Positions 1 to 11,239 are shown, counted from the stretch's first letter. The stretch: 64,000 nt of DNA from Mesaphorura yosii (GCA_009869945.1 WIXG01000251.1:52780-116779); one strand, 5' to 3'. Notes: generated by a model not told the origin, from the letters alone. Numbers and translations: made by a program.

Positions 1-63
1 GCTTCGAGTTCGCCTTCTTGCGAAACAGGATCTTTGATTGAGTCACACTTTCTGCATCTGAGA

Positions 64-836
64 TCAACGCTTGCCCTTCGGCTGCCTATAGACGGTGCTG
101 CTTGCAACATGTGCCATCAGAGAACTAGGGCTAGGACTATCAGAAGGCTTGAATCTTTTGATTCCCGCTGCAGACGCGCGTTTTGTGATATGCATATTTT
201 GAAAAAGTCTTTTTAGAACCTCGTGAGGGATGATATTTGGCTCCCCTCGTACAAATTCGTGTTTCACGGAATCCAGCAGTTCCAGAGATTGCGTTTTCCA
301 CCATCAAGGACACGCGACAGCCGCATGTGTTGGTCAAATCCTTCGCCTTTTCCAAAATTAGGAACCAAATGAAACAGTGCATTTATTCTATTAAGACAGA
401 GTCTCTTGAGGCTGGATTCTAAGAGCGTACCCATTTTGCAAGAGACTTTTTCCGTTTAGACTTTGACTTGTCTCGATCACGTTTCGTCATGATAAACCCC
501 GCATCAACTTTCCGGCGTAGGATTTTCCCTTGTGTCGTCGTTGTTGGCGTAGGCTTGGCCCTCGCAGTCTCGGCACTGCCTTGGGAAGGAAGCAGCAAAC
601 CGACATCCATGTAGTCCACCGTCGGAAAATTGGAAGACACTTCAGCGGATTGAATTACACTAGCCGCCGATATTATTGTCTGATTGTCAAGGTTCACGTA
701 AACATGTTCACGAGACTCGTCATCAGGCTCCTCAAACTCGACAGTGTCGACCGTCGAAACGCTGCTGTCGCCGCCGAGGTCATCCACTCCTGCCCAGTTG
801 TAAATCTCTTCAAACACAGCTTCAGAGTTTGCGTGT
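64..836 (-). pseudogene. Unrecognised broken gene, two exon-like blocks
   Basis: I do not recognise the family. Block one (836-431) follows a pyrimidine-rich acceptor and encodes about 135 residues. It begins near an acidic, Trp-containing stretch (EEIYNWAGVDD), has a Thr/Pro run, and ends in a Lys/Arg-rich segment (KRDRDKSKSKRKK) before a possible GTACGC donor. Block two (about 345-64) reads FDQHMRLSRVLDGGK in one frame. It then continues convincingly one frame over, from TQSLELLDSVKHEF through IIPHEVLKRLFQNMH to a stop at 64. The shift lies in the AAAA run near position 306, and the phases of the two blocks also disagree. The basic tail would suit a nuclear protein, but that is a guess. It is either a decayed gene or a gene with sequencing indels. 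Confidence 0.35.
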
Positions 837-981
837 CTGGTTTGATTAGAGGAAACTTAGCAACAAAATCCGGCACTTCCGTTGTAAGAATGGGAACTTC
901 ATTTAGTCAGGTGGCGGTATCGAGAAAGGGGACGGGACAGAGTCCATGAACCCCAACCAATCTGTAACCCTGCATAAATGT

Positions 982-1451
982 TCAATTAGGAATGGATTTT
1001 TCCTCAGCGTCACGTCCGAGCAGTCGAATGTTTTCTTGTCGTCGCTCGACCAGCTCATTTAGCGTCCTCATTTGAGACATCAAATTCTGGTTCACACTGA
1101 GTGGCGAATTTTCGTCTTCCAGGAGCTGTGAACCGGGTCCTTGAAACGTGTGGATCTTCATCACTCCTGTGCAAACGATCAGCGTCAGTATAAGTAGATT
1201 CTATATTAGAGCGCGACATAACAAAAATACAACTTTTATTTGGCAACTTTGACTTACTTTCTAGTTTGAGCCTGTCGCCCCAGTTGAGCCCAAATACTTC
1301 CAGTTCGTTCTCAAGGGTTTTTTAACACATCGGTTAAGTCTTTGTGCATGGTCTCCAGAACTTGTGGGTCAAACTTTGAAAAATGGTTGGGAACCACTGG
1401 TAGCGCCGTTGGTACATTCGCTACGTCCACTTCTACTCTGTGAAGTTCCAT
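982..1451 (-). pseudogene. Small unrecognised two-exon gene with one frameshift
   Basis: Exon one (1451-1258) starts at an ATG (MELHRVEVDVANVP) and ends at a good GTAAGT donor. Exon two (1166-982) runs to a TGA-terminated end (EEKSIPN). The combined coding length of 379 nt is one base over a multiple of three. The excess sits in the GGGTTTTTT run (plus strand 1315-1323): removing one base turns KNP-stop into KNLENELEVFGLNW and keeps the frame through the intron. The repaired length would be about 125 residues. The second exon is rich in Leu, Glu, Arg and Gln and is probably helical. I see no known domain. A sequencing error in the homopolymer or a real lesion would look the same here. Confidence 0.35.
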
Positions 1452-2540
1452 TTTCTCTTCTGGTAGAAGGGCACTGAGCGGAAGGGAAAAGATCAGTTCC
1501 CACTTGAGTTATTTATACAAGCCCAGTTCAAGCAGCTAGTGACCTGAAGTAAATTTCTGGAGAAATCGTTCGTAAGCTCGTATTAAAGTATTAGTATAGA
1601 GTACGTGAAACTTTCCTACGAAACAGTAGATGTGATAACCCTTATCACATAGCACTCACAAACTCGCGAGAAACATCGCCGCCGTCGTACAGAAAACACA
1701 ACTACAGCTATAGGCAGCACGTCCAATTCGTTAGAAATGGCTTGTGCAAAGTGCAAATGAAAACACAAACATCCGATAATTAAATTCACACAAATCTTAA
1801 GGATGAACGAAACGCTTGCTTGACTGACTTCATCCACGATCCATTGCTGCTCCAGTCTATGCTGCAAGACGAGCATTGAAATAGAAATAGAGTTTCAGTA
1901 ATAGAACGCCAATGAATGTATCCAGCAGCTTTGCTAACAAACAAAACGTCATCTCGATACTCTGAACTTAGCCGACCTTTCTCAGATTCGCAAGGTCAGT
2001 GTTCAGATACTCAACATTTTTATTCGTAACGTCAACATGATGTCATGAATGTGGATTAAAACATGCCCAACAAGGAATAATTTTTAGCGCGTTGCACCGC
2101 GTGAAGTGGACGACTTAATTTTAAATAAAATTCTTGAATAAATCGAAGTTATTTGATTGTCGTGAACGATTCTATCCCCGAGTAACTCGGTGACACGGGC
2201 CCCTAGTTGGAATTTTATATGTAAGCGGAATTAAGCAAATTGAGCCCATTTGATATTAGTGAACCTTTCGTTATAGTTTTACCCATTCCACCTATCGAAA
2301 CCTGAGAGAACTGGTTATGGTACACACAATCACTAGCCAAAGCATGTGCACAATCAAATTCTCCAGCGTGGTCTTGTACTTGCACCGTAATCATAGTTGC
2401 TACAATTCAGCGGTTCCCATTTCTATTTACGGTTAATGAGTTACACTTTGACCAATAAACCATAATGAGGAATTGGCTTCTGACGTTTTTCTTGAAGAAC
2501 CATATTTTTTCCAGAATTTGGGACGAGTTAACCACTCGAT

Positions 2541-3684
2541 GTGGATAAGATGACGTCTCGGTTCAAAAGCGAGTACATTTCAAAGGTTACAACCACAGCG
2601 TTCCATCTGAAACCGATTCATTTCCGTACAAAAGTTATTCCTGACGAGAATGGAGAAGGCTTCAGGGTTGAGCACATCATCGAAACGAGACGGCAATTTG
2701 TACAACGTGTGATTACGGTTTCATGCCAAATCTTGGTACGTTGTATGTTATTTGGATATGGCTTCTGGTTTGATGTGATCCATCCTGAGCTGGACAAAGT
2801 TGAACGGTTCACATTTTATATTGTTGTCATCAGTGACATCATGGCAACCATTGTCATGTTGGTAATGAATTTCTTTGGGGAAATATACAGCGACTTAAGC
2901 GAGACAACTGTTATCGTAGAGCGATATCTGCGCAAGGTTCATGGGTTGCGTGAAAAGGACGGTGCAGAAAAGTATCTGAAGGCATTGATAATTGTCATGG
3001 CAAGCGTGATAGCCTGTGTGCCATTCATTACTATCAATCTGGTACAATTGGAGGTTCACTTCTATGGACAAGCCAAGACTCCATACGCCATCGGAGCCAT
3101 TGTGTTTGCGTTGGTTGCAATGTTTCTCATCGCTACAAATTGGTTGCTGGTCTTCTTGTGTTTACAAGGTGCCATCGTATACGTCAACTCCACACTACGA
3201 TGGCTCAACATGCTTCGTTGGGAACCGGACATGGAAACTGAGAAAAAGGACAACTTCATCCTCGCCTACCGTATGCATCAAATAATTCACATCAGAGTCA
3301 CACAGAACTCGAGTGCCATCATAGCAATAGCCGTCTGTGCGGACGCTGTGCTCATGATCATAATTTTGGTTGTAATGATTGGATTTCCATCCAAGCTCAG
3401 CTTGTACATGATTTGGGCATTTGGTTCAACTTTTCTGGTTGTTGGCTACAAAACTTCTTCTGGATTTGTCCACGTACTTGGCGGAATTCCCAAAATCATT
3501 TCTACGGAATGATTGGACTCTGACTCCGGTACAAGTTTGAGCTTTGAAGACGTGTTCACTACTGCAGCTCAAGATTGGTCCATTCTCAGTCATCTCGAGG
3601 GAAACATTTCTATTTCTGATGAGTGACATTGTTGTCTCACAGTCGGTTGGAATCCTGGTGGACTTGAAGCTAACAAGTGGTTAA
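2541..3684 (+). pseudogene. Gustatory-type 7TM chemoreceptor pseudogene (GR copy 1)
   Basis: This single-exon copy is closely related to the receptors at 10088-11239 and 16531-17760 (shared LRWLNMLRWEPDME, YRMHQIIHI and GAIVYVNSTLRWLN). The first ~290 residues are open and carry the expected hydrophobic helices. Three lesions then break the C-terminus. The first is a 5-bp deletion near 3437-3446 (GTTGTTGG where the paralogue has GTTGCAATGTTGG), which shifts the frame. The second is a 12-bp deletion at about 3484 (GGAATTCCC for GGAATGTTCAGCAGAATTCCC), removing CSAE. The third is CGA to TGA at 3538-3540. Beyond these the family C-terminus is still legible to 3684. A working product is unlikely because the last helix and conserved tail are lost. 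Confidence 0.85.
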
Positions 3685-4614
3685 TAGTTAAAGTCTCTGG
3701 TCTAGCCTAGTTACGAAATAAGTAGCATCTCGAATAATGTCATAATTTAATAATATGTAATTTGTAATCTAGTGGCAACTTTAGTGCAATCTATGGTAAT
3801 GTTCTTGGTCGTCATCAATTCATTTACTGCTGATTGCTTTCAATTGCAATGGGTTACTGAATCTCATTAAGGGAGCTTCATTCGAAGTATGCGCTTCCAT
3901 TCCATAATTATTTTTCTCATTTCTTCATCCCGGGCTACAAACACACACGAGCCAACAAGAAACGGGAATTACATTTTCCACTTTTAATGATCATTGATCA
4001 TGCAAGTTCACTCTTTTAAAGCGTGTTGCCAGTTCGGTTCGCTCAATTAGTCATAACTTTAAAATGCGCACCGGTTGTCCCAGGTTTGACGGCCTCATTT
4101 GTTTCCTGAGTTCGTCCTGCGTCTTTTAAGCGTGTCTCCGATGTCAAATATGTTTTTTCTTATCAACTCAAAACTGAGCCCATCTCAGGAGAACTGACGA
4201 ACCAGAACGTCCACTTGAAGATCCAATTTCTTAGGCATAATCACAAATATTCTTAAAATACTACCACAATCAAGTAAAGCAATGTAAGCCAGTGAGGTTG
4301 TAAAAAGAGCGGTTGATAATATTGTTCCCGCGACCGGTTACCGTGCTTTTAACTTCGTGTAAAATAGGTTTATCCACCCTCTGTAAGACGGAATCAAAAT
4401 ATCAGATTACGCTACAAGCAGGATTACTACCCCAGTTGCACGGCACTTCGACCAATCCCGGAACTGCGACCCCTCACAGCCTCGTCCGTGCTTCTATTCG
4501 GCCCCATTTTGCGGGCTGGAGCCTGCCTCAGCGTGCTTCTGCTTGTTGCAAAGATCTAGCGAAACAGGAAATGCATCGAGCAAATTTGATCCAAGATAAG
4601 ACTTCTACTGAACG
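3685..4614. other. Intergenic, no supported gene
   Basis: AT-rich sequence between the receptor pseudogene and the next plus-strand gene. Short open frames from 4313 onward have no supporting motif or splice context, although part of this stretch could hold the 5' end of the gene starting near 4615. Confidence 0.4.
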
Positions 4615-5122
4615 ATGGGGCTTGCAACGTCCTTCTCTGTCCTTCCCTCATGTCATAATCAATCAGACACGGGCATCGGAGCCAGAACCCCCGTCCTCGC
4701 TCTCACGACGGAACTCGCGAAGGAAACGCCGCAGCAGCGCCAGGCAGCCGAGGAGGGCGAGAATGAGAACCAAGAGGAGACGGAACCTCCTTCAATCAGA
4801 GGACTTGGCGTCATTCAGGCGGTAAAATACTTCAAATTTCAAATGCATGCTACCGATGATTACAAAGAATGAGCCTTAAACAGGCTGCAGACGCTTTCCT
4901 GGAGCAGACGCCCCTACCAGACGTAACAACTGTACAGGACTGGGCAATCGGAACCAGCTTTTCAATCTGACGCATCAAGTGAAGCAGGTCGGGAACTTTG
5001 TGGCGCGGCGGCTGGAGGCACCCGACGGTCTGGGCCAGGGTGTATGGAAATTGTTTGGGCTCAACCCGCCCCAGAACCTTCACGGTGGTGGAAATCGAAC
5101 GGGGTTTTTCGGGCTGGGATAA
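4615..5122 (+). pseudogene. Unrecognised two-exon gene with one frameshift
   Basis: Exon one (4615-4821) encodes a Glu/Gln-rich segment (ETPQQRQAAEEGENENQEE) ending RGLGVIQA at a GTAAAA donor. After a 62-bp intron, exon two (4884-5122) continues in phase as AADAFLEQTPLPDVTTVQDW. It then hits a stop unless one T is added to the TTTT run at 4959-4962. With that base the frame reads NLTHQVKQVGNFVARRLEAP and ends KLFGLNPPQNLHGGG...FFGLG at 5122. The total length is one base short of a multiple of three, which fits a single missing base. The start is uncertain and an upstream signal-peptide exon may be missing. The family is unknown. The 3' end converges with the receptor gene on the other strand. 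Confidence 0.4.
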
Positions 5123-5144
5123 TTCTAGATGCACTCATAATTAT

Positions 5145-7370
5145 TTACTCTATTAAAGAGTTGGGTGAACGAATTTTGCCCGGCATCATTGAGTCAGGGT
5201 CCGGGTATACTTCGGCTACTGTCATCAATTCAGACTGCGGCATGCGCCCCTCGGAAGTGGACGGGCTGAGTCGTGCCGCCAAGGGCTCCATCGTGGAGGT
5301 GTCTGCTTTTATGAAATCCAGATCTCGATTATTAGCCTTGGCAGAGTCGTAGGGTGTTCCGCACATGGAGGATCTGTCCTTGGGCCCAGTTGACGCACTT
5401 GGCTGTAAAATTTGCACACGCGACCCTCCCACGCATCGTTTCTGAGCCCAGGCGTAGGTCGACTCAGCCAACAGAGTCCCCAACGCAACGAGAAGCATGT
5501 ATCCTCCGATGAAGAAAATCCGCATGATTTCAAAGTCCATCGAGATCGGTCTCAACTCCACACCGCCGTCCGGATCGTGCCCATGCCAGTCCTCACCCTT
5601 GCGGACAGCCGCTGCTTGCATCTTCCTCTTGAGCGTCCTCACACGATCTCGCAACTCTTTGTCCTCCACGCGCAGCCAGAAGCTCCACAACCCGTGCTCG
5701 ACGACTTTCTGAGCGAGGGCAGCCGCCTGGTCGCACAGGTGCGCCACGAATATCATCCAGCCTGGTTTGACATCTTGGAACGGCTGTGGCAAGAGGTGAC
5801 ACACGGCCCCGGGGTTGTAAAGGTTGACCATTGCCGCCATGGGTTCAGCTTGCTTCCCTCGCATCTGGCATGAGAAGGTCAAAGCTGAATTAAGAGGAAG
5901 AGCGTGCAACATTAGCTGAAGAAGCGTTTACCATTCTTGCGCGGAGTTTCAGGGGTCGTAGAAGATCGTCCATCTCATACTCATTGGATGTGATGAGGAG
6001 CCCCGTCTTGATCAGCTCCAGAATGCCCTTCCTGTTGTAGTCCATCTTTTGCAGGCTCTGTCTGTCGGTTGGGTGCTTGTACAGGTGAATCTTGTACCCA
6101 GCCTCCAGAAACTCCTCCCGTACACGAGTGGCGGATCCGGGGCCAGCGCAAGCGTTGTCATATGGTTGGCATAGTAACCCGTGATCACGCTGCCTGCGAA
6201 GAGAAGCAAGAGATGATGTTTGGTGCGCACTTCGCCTTCGCCACGGAACAAATTCAGCGCGTTGTAGAATTCGAGGTTGAAACGCAGTCGCCCCGCCTCG
6301 GTCAGCTCCAGATTCGAGACAAATACGGCGAGGGCGCAGGCGAGCCCAACGAAGATCCAGAAGGAGGACGCGAACGCGGAGAGCCACTCAAACTGGTTCA
6401 GGATCCTTTGTTTGTCGTAGTCGAAGTACACGAGCAAACCTTCGCTGTCAATGAGGAGGAAGAGACGCAAGCCAACGTTGGGTTGGATGGTGAAGGTGTG
6501 AACCCCGTGTTCGCCGATGAGGAGACTCTTCGTCTTGTGGTCGCCCTTGATCATGTTGGCGATGTGGAGCGTCGCGTTCCACTCCTTCGCGATGAACTGC
6601 GTGACCTTCCGCCGCGCCGTGCACTCTTCTTTCGGATACAGGACAGACTCGGGGTCGTAACGCCTCCGGATTGGGTATCCTTCTTGTGGGCAGCCGGGCC
6701 GCAGGGGCATATCAGTGTGTATGGCGATGACGAGGCGACGGTGAAGATTCGGGCGGGGAAGCGGGAGTGGCAGGCGCAATCCAAGGCCGAGACCGAGCCC
6801 GTGGGCTTCGAGATCTGTTCGTGAATATCAAAACGCGGCCTGAACTCGTATCTCGCCTTCGTCAATGAGGAGCGCATACATTTGCATGTTGAACATGAAG
6901 TTGTAGTCGACGGGCCAGTCAATTCCTTCTGGAGTTGTGGCAGCGGCGATGATGACAACGAATGTGGAGCTCGGATCTCGGACCGAAATCATGCTCGCGT
7001 ACTGAACAGCTCCCGCTTCGCCTGCTCCGTCAAGCCCGGGCGCGGGTTGAACGAGCAGATGCACTTTGCAGAAGCGAGACTCCCAAAGCAGAAGATGTAG
7101 GGCGAGGCTGGCCTTCGCCTGGGGAGCTACTCTATCGGGAACCATCGGGCGGTGCATTGGTCTCCGGACGGAGTGGATTGTCCAGGATTGCGCGTACTGG
7201 TTGAAATGCAAGATATCCTGTGTGAGCTCCGCGTTGTAGAATTCGAGGACGTGAAAGGCGCAGTGCGACAGGCGCTCGAGGCGAAGGGGAACTCCTTCAG
7301 TTGCTCCGAAGATCGCGATCGCGGAAAGCACGGGTACAGAAATGCGCCACCACGAAATTCCGGAATCCAT
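5145..7370 (-). pseudogene. Ionotropic receptor (IR) with nonsense codon and frameshift
   Basis: Divergent ionotropic (glutamate-receptor-like) chemosensory channel, normally a dendritic ligand-gated cation channel. The start at 7370 gives a signal peptide (MDSGISWWRISVPVLSAI). An N-terminal extracellular region follows, then a ligand-binding-type segment, TM1 (WIFVGLACALAVFVSN), and the M3-like HHLLLLFAGSVITGYYANHM followed by TLALAPDPP (compare the SxLTSxLT-type M3 of IRs). Next comes the second lobe (LEAGYKIHLYKHPTDRQS) and a last TM (FFIGGYMLLVALGTLLAE). Exon A spans 7370-5932, with a 67-bp intron and exon B at 5864-5145. Two defects are present. An in-frame TGA lies at 6828-6830 (AAF-stop-YSRTDLEAH, same frame on both sides). 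A frame change near 6119-6130 separates PDPPLV from REEFLEAGYKI. The tail after the last TM is long (about 110 residues). Confidence 0.75.
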
Positions 7371-7679
7371 TCTTGAAAGCACATTTCCTTAGACTGAGTA
7401 AGAGCTTTAGGAAATGTGTGGCAGGCCGAATAGGAAAAGCTAGACTTGGACGGAAATGTAGCAGACATGACATGCACAGGAGCGGAAATTCTTCGAAATG
7501 GGCTTTCTTCCGCAGAAAAAGCTCGCTCTTGCACTCAAACTAATTAAGAAGTAAAAGTCAAGCGTCTAACCACTCAAATATGTACGAGCGGGCTTTGTGG
7601 TTGTGCACGAACTAATCCAAGATTACAGTCCGCTAAACGTGTCGATGTTTCAAAAGATGTATTGCTATTGTGAAGTCCA

Positions 7680-8273
7680 TCAGGGCGTGTCAAGGAAGAG
7701 AGCCGCTTGCATGTAAGCACAAAATTGCGAGACGCTATGCAGATCTTCTACTGCCACCTTGATGTGTACCGGAGCGACTCTTCTCAGTGTTGGAAGCAAA
7801 TGATCCCCAACATGTTGACAAATGTAGGCAGCGAATGCTGGCTCAGAACGCTGAACAAGCACAGTTCCCCCAGAGAAACCGGGTACGAGCGCACCATCTG
7901 CGAGACATTTGATGATGGTACTTTTACCTGCACCAGAAGCACCCATCAGTGCGACCAGGCGACCAGGTTCAATCTTCCCGTTGAGTTTATCCAAAATGAC
8001 TTTCCCTTTTGGCTTTAGAGTTGGACAATATTGACAGCATGTCTTACCGATTATTCGGAGGGTTGAACTGTCGTCGCCGTTGAAGCACAGATTTTCCCAC
8101 ACAAGTGGCATTGTTGAAATCGGAAGCCTTTGTCCAGGATCACACTCATAGTCAAAGTCAGAATGAGCCACAAAGGAGAAGGTGAATCGGAAGCTGAGGG
8201 TGAACATGTCAAGTGCTAAATTTCTCACGATACGAGTCGAGGAGATAAGAAACTCTCCAACATAATAATACAT
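7680..8273 (-). pseudogene. ABCG (White-type) transporter fragment
   Basis: Only the front of an ABCG half-transporter nucleotide-binding domain is present. Upstream residues include MPLVWENLCF, a typical segment before the NBD. The Walker A is complete (GASGAGKSTIIKCLA), followed by a Q-loop region (AAYICQHVGDHLLPTL). The expected continuation lies one frame over (EESLRYTSRWQ, near 7770-7785), so the copy has an indel directly after LLPTL. No ABC signature, Walker B or transmembrane domain is found in the next 300 bp, where the IR gene begins. Intact family members export lipids or pigment precursors. This truncated, shifted copy should be non-functional, though a GT donor inside it might hide an intron. 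Confidence 0.65.
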
Positions 8274-9316
8274 TTATAACATGATACATTCATGAACTTT
8301 GAGGTACTTTTTTGTCAATTTGTAAACTTTTTTCGATAAGTAAACAATTTTAGTGCAAATAGATTTTTGAGTTTTGTAATGATAATGATGATAGACTTAA
8401 GATGATTTGTTATAAACTATTTTTGACTGATACTAAAGTATGCATTAAAATTGTACAATAGGAAATGAGTTTATTATCATCGTTATCAGTGGCAAAAATG
8501 TGTGTGTTTTACTTTTGCGTAATGTGATATTCACTTTTTCTCTCCTCTGCAAGCAAGCACACATTCTTAATTGAATGATTCATTCTTTTCTTCCCAGGAA
8601 AATGTACAACTGCAGATAGTAAACTGGTATTTCTATCATGCACCTTTTATATGTTTAACATCAGAAAACTCCAGGAAAATGTAACCCATCATCACGATTC
8701 ATGGTATAATGTAAAACTTCTCCAGAACCAATTTAATTCCGAAAGGAAGGTATGCACTAAGGGGTGTCCTTTATGTGATGGATTATTCTTCTATGGACTA
8801 AGGCCTATTAATCGCAAAAATAAAAAATTGTGGCCCAAAGACAAACCTTTAGTCTTGAAAAAAAAGGAGAGAATGAGGCTGTGATCTGTGGTGACAAGCA
8901 GTGCAGAGGAGGCTGTATGTTAGGCACGTGTGAAACTTGGATGGAACTTGGAGCTGAGATTGGATTGAAGATTGGACGGCCGGTCGCCGCTGCTGCGTTG
9001 TTGGGGCAGCTTTGGAGTGTTCGGGACGGGTGCCATCTCCGCCTTCCTCGCATCAGTGTCTTCCCTGCATTGATCAAAGCAGAACAATTTTCTTCTAACT
9101 ACGAAAACAGACATGGACTGACCCACCACTTCATTATCGCAGAATGACAATGCGGGATCATGTGTCGCTTATAACCTCCAGGGTGTAAAATTCGCGAATG
9201 CGCTTTCAACTTAGCTTTATTGTTACATAATAAAGATTTGTTATATAATTGTGATTTATTCAGTGTATTTTGAATTCAGTTATTTTAGTGTGGAAAGAAG
9301 TACTGAGAAAGTAATC
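8274..9316. other. AT-rich intergenic stretch, nothing supported
   Basis: Strongly AT-rich to about 8650. Short open frames from 8651 to 9150 have poor composition and no motifs, and overlap each other on both strands. Confidence 0.45.
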
Positions 9317-9977
9317 ATGGCACAAGTGTTAAAAAATAATGGACATGGGAAACTTCTGCCCTGTCGAGGCTATTCGTATGAATTTGTAAAGACTAGGTTG
9401 GAGAAGAAAATATGGCCCTGCATTCAATGTCGGTACAAGGGTTGCTTGGGTTGCATCCACACTGCTGAGTTCATCCCAGAAAATGAAGGAACAGTAGAAG
9501 TTTTAAAGGAAACCGACAACCATAATCACACACCAGATCCAGCGTCTGGGAAGAAGAAAAGAATCTTGGCTAATGTTAAAGAGACGACAGCTACTTCAAC
9601 TGACTCAACCGCAGGAGTTATCGCGATGGGTATAGAAGGGACATCGATAGCATCAAGAGGTATTGACTGTTGGGAATTAACTTATCAACTTTCACTGCAT
9701 ACCTACTTGATTAGTCATTGCCCTCTTACCATTCCTTATGTTACTCATCCATTACGCAGGCAAGTTACCTAAACTGGACTCCATCAAACGAAGTGTTCGC
9801 TATGTAAGGCACGTGAAATAACAAAGCAACTCACCTTCGCCAAGCACACGTGCTGAATTAATCCTACCAGAACTGTCTAAACTCAAAAATGACGAGGAAT
9901 TTCTATTGTTTGACTCTGGCAACAACGATTAGTGCATTGTCATCCTTGATACCGACCAGACACTGGACGTTCTGTAA
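9317..9977 (+). pseudogene. FLYWCH zinc-finger / MULE transposase relic
   Basis: The ATG at 9317 opens a FLYWCH-type zinc finger: GYSYEFVKTRLEKKIWPCIQ, then C-x-x-C spacing, and a closing HNH (TDNHNHTPDP). FLYWCH domains occur at the N-terminus of many MULE-derived proteins. Exon one ends at 9659, and a 100-bp intron (9660-9759) joins to GKLPKLDSIKRSVRYVRHVK, then a stop at 9819-9821. The frame is readable past it (STRAELILPELSKLKNDEEF, LLFDSGNND) with two more stops (TAG in NND-stop-CIVILDTDQ, final TAA at 9977). The catalytic DDE core is absent. It could be a decayed transposase front or a decayed domesticated FLYWCH gene. It is a different lineage from the intact MULE at 11.7 kb. Confidence 0.6.
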
Positions 9978-10087
9978 GGTGCGCTCTTTTTCCTAAAAAT
10001 TGCAACCCTCAACTAAAGCACTAGTACAATTAAGTCAGCATTTAAAGCCAACTAATGATACTCTTAGTTCAGTTATGCCGCTGCGCT

Positions 10088-11239
10088 CTACGCAGATTGC
10101 TTCAATCCCACTAGAATATCAACTGCGTGTGACACAACAATGTCACTCATCAGAAATGGAAATGTTTCCCTCGAGATGACTGAGAATGGACCAATCTTGA
10201 GCTGTAGTAGTGAACACGTCTTCAAAGCTCGAACTTGTACCGGAGTCAGAGTCCAATCATTCCGTAGAAATGATTTTGGGAATTCTGCTGAACATTCCGC
10301 CAAGTATGTGGACAAATCCAGAAGAAGTTTTGTAGCCAACATTGCAACCAGAAAAGTACAACCAAAAGCCCACATGAAATGAAAGTTTAGTTGTGATGGA
10401 AATCCGATTAGTATGACAAAGATTATAGTCATGAGTATTGCATCCACGCAGAGGGCAAATGCAATGATGGTACTTGTACTCTGCGTGACTCTGATATGAA
10501 TGATTTGATGCATGCGGTAAGCAAAGGTGAATTTGTCCTTTTTCCAATTTTCCATGTCCGGTTCCCAACGAAGCTTGTTGAGCCATCGCAGTGTTGAGTT
10601 GACATACACAATCGCGCCTTGTACAAAGATGAAGACTATTACCCAGTTCACAAAGATGACAAACGTTTCAACTCCAGCAAATACAATGGCTCCGATCCCG
10701 TACGCTGTCTTCATCTTTGCATAGAAGTGAACCCTCAGTTGAACCAGGTTGAAAACAATGAGCGGGATGCAACCTGTGACACTGGCCATGGCAATTATCA
10801 TTCCCTTCAGATATTTCTCTGCACCATCCTTCTCGTTTCCGGTCAACCCATGAATCTTACGCAGTAGTCGTTCCATGGTCACAAATATTATGCTCAAGTC
10901 ACTAAACATTGACCCAAAGAATGTGAGTACGAGTAGACCAAATTTGGCCATGATCTCAATCATCACAACAAAATAAAATATGAAATGTTCAACTTTGTCC
11001 AGTTCAGGATTGTTCAAATCCGACCAGAATCCGTAGCCAAGAAGGGTACAGCGGTACGCGATGTGAAGTGAGACGACGAGCATCCGTTGTACAAAATGGG
11101 ATCTGTTTTCAATGATGTGTTCGACTCTGTGACCACCATCGTCATGAAGAACCACGTTTGTATGGAAATGGATCAGCCGGAGGTTGAATCCAATGGTTGT
11201 GGCCTTTGCAACAATCTGACAAGACAATTTGGATGTCAT
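10088..11239 (-). CDS. Gustatory-type 7TM chemoreceptor (GR copy 2)
   Basis: Intact single-exon receptor of 383 residues from the ATG at 11239, chosen because MTSKLSCQIVAK matches the start of the paralogues. An upstream in-frame ATG at 11281 would add 14 residues. Hydrophobic helices include FIFYFVVMIEIMAKFGLLV, GMIIAMASVTGCIPLIVFN, VIFVNWVIVFIFVQGAI and FALCVDAILMTIIFVI. The central loop LRWLNKLRWEPDMENWKKD and the C-terminal block TLTPVQVRALKT...SVISRETFPFLMSDIVV are the family hallmarks. Proteins of this shape are insect-type chemoreceptors (GR/OR superfamily) in sensory-neuron membranes. The ligand cannot be inferred. There is no intron at the position where copy 3 has one, which suggests intron loss here or gain there. 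Confidence 0.8.
   Translation of the reverse strand: MTSKLSCQIVAKATTIGFNLRLIHFHTNVVLHDDGGHRVEHIIENRSHFVQRMLVVSLHIAYRCTLLGYGFWSDLNNPELDKVEHFIFYFVVMIEIMAKFGLLVLTFFGSMFSDLSIIFVTMERLLRKIHGLTGNEKDGAEKYLKGMIIAMASVTGCIPLIVFNLVQLRVHFYAKMKTAYGIGAIVFAGVETFVIFVNWVIVFIFVQGAIVYVNSTLRWLNKLRWEPDMENWKKDKFTFAYRMHQIIHIRVTQSTSTIIAFALCVDAILMTIIFVILIGFPSQLNFHFMWAFGCTFLVAMLATKLLLDLSTYLAECSAEFPKSFLRNDWTLTPVQVRALKTCSLLQLKIGPFSVISRETFPFLMSDIVVSHAVDILVGLKQSA

Noticed and set aside
1616-1876. 86-residue hydrophobic minus-strand frame
   Set aside because: One possible TM segment, but a random-looking Arg cluster and no ATG or splice support beyond chance.
4313-4825. 170-residue plus-strand frame rich in Arg and Ser
   Set aside because: It is the frame next to the Glu/Gln-rich coding exon at 4615-4821. 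That other frame continues across the intron; this one does not.
8830-9150. Open frames on both strands of about 100 and 76 residues
   Set aside because: No recognisable domain, no splice context, and they lie in AT-rich DNA before the FLYWCH relic.
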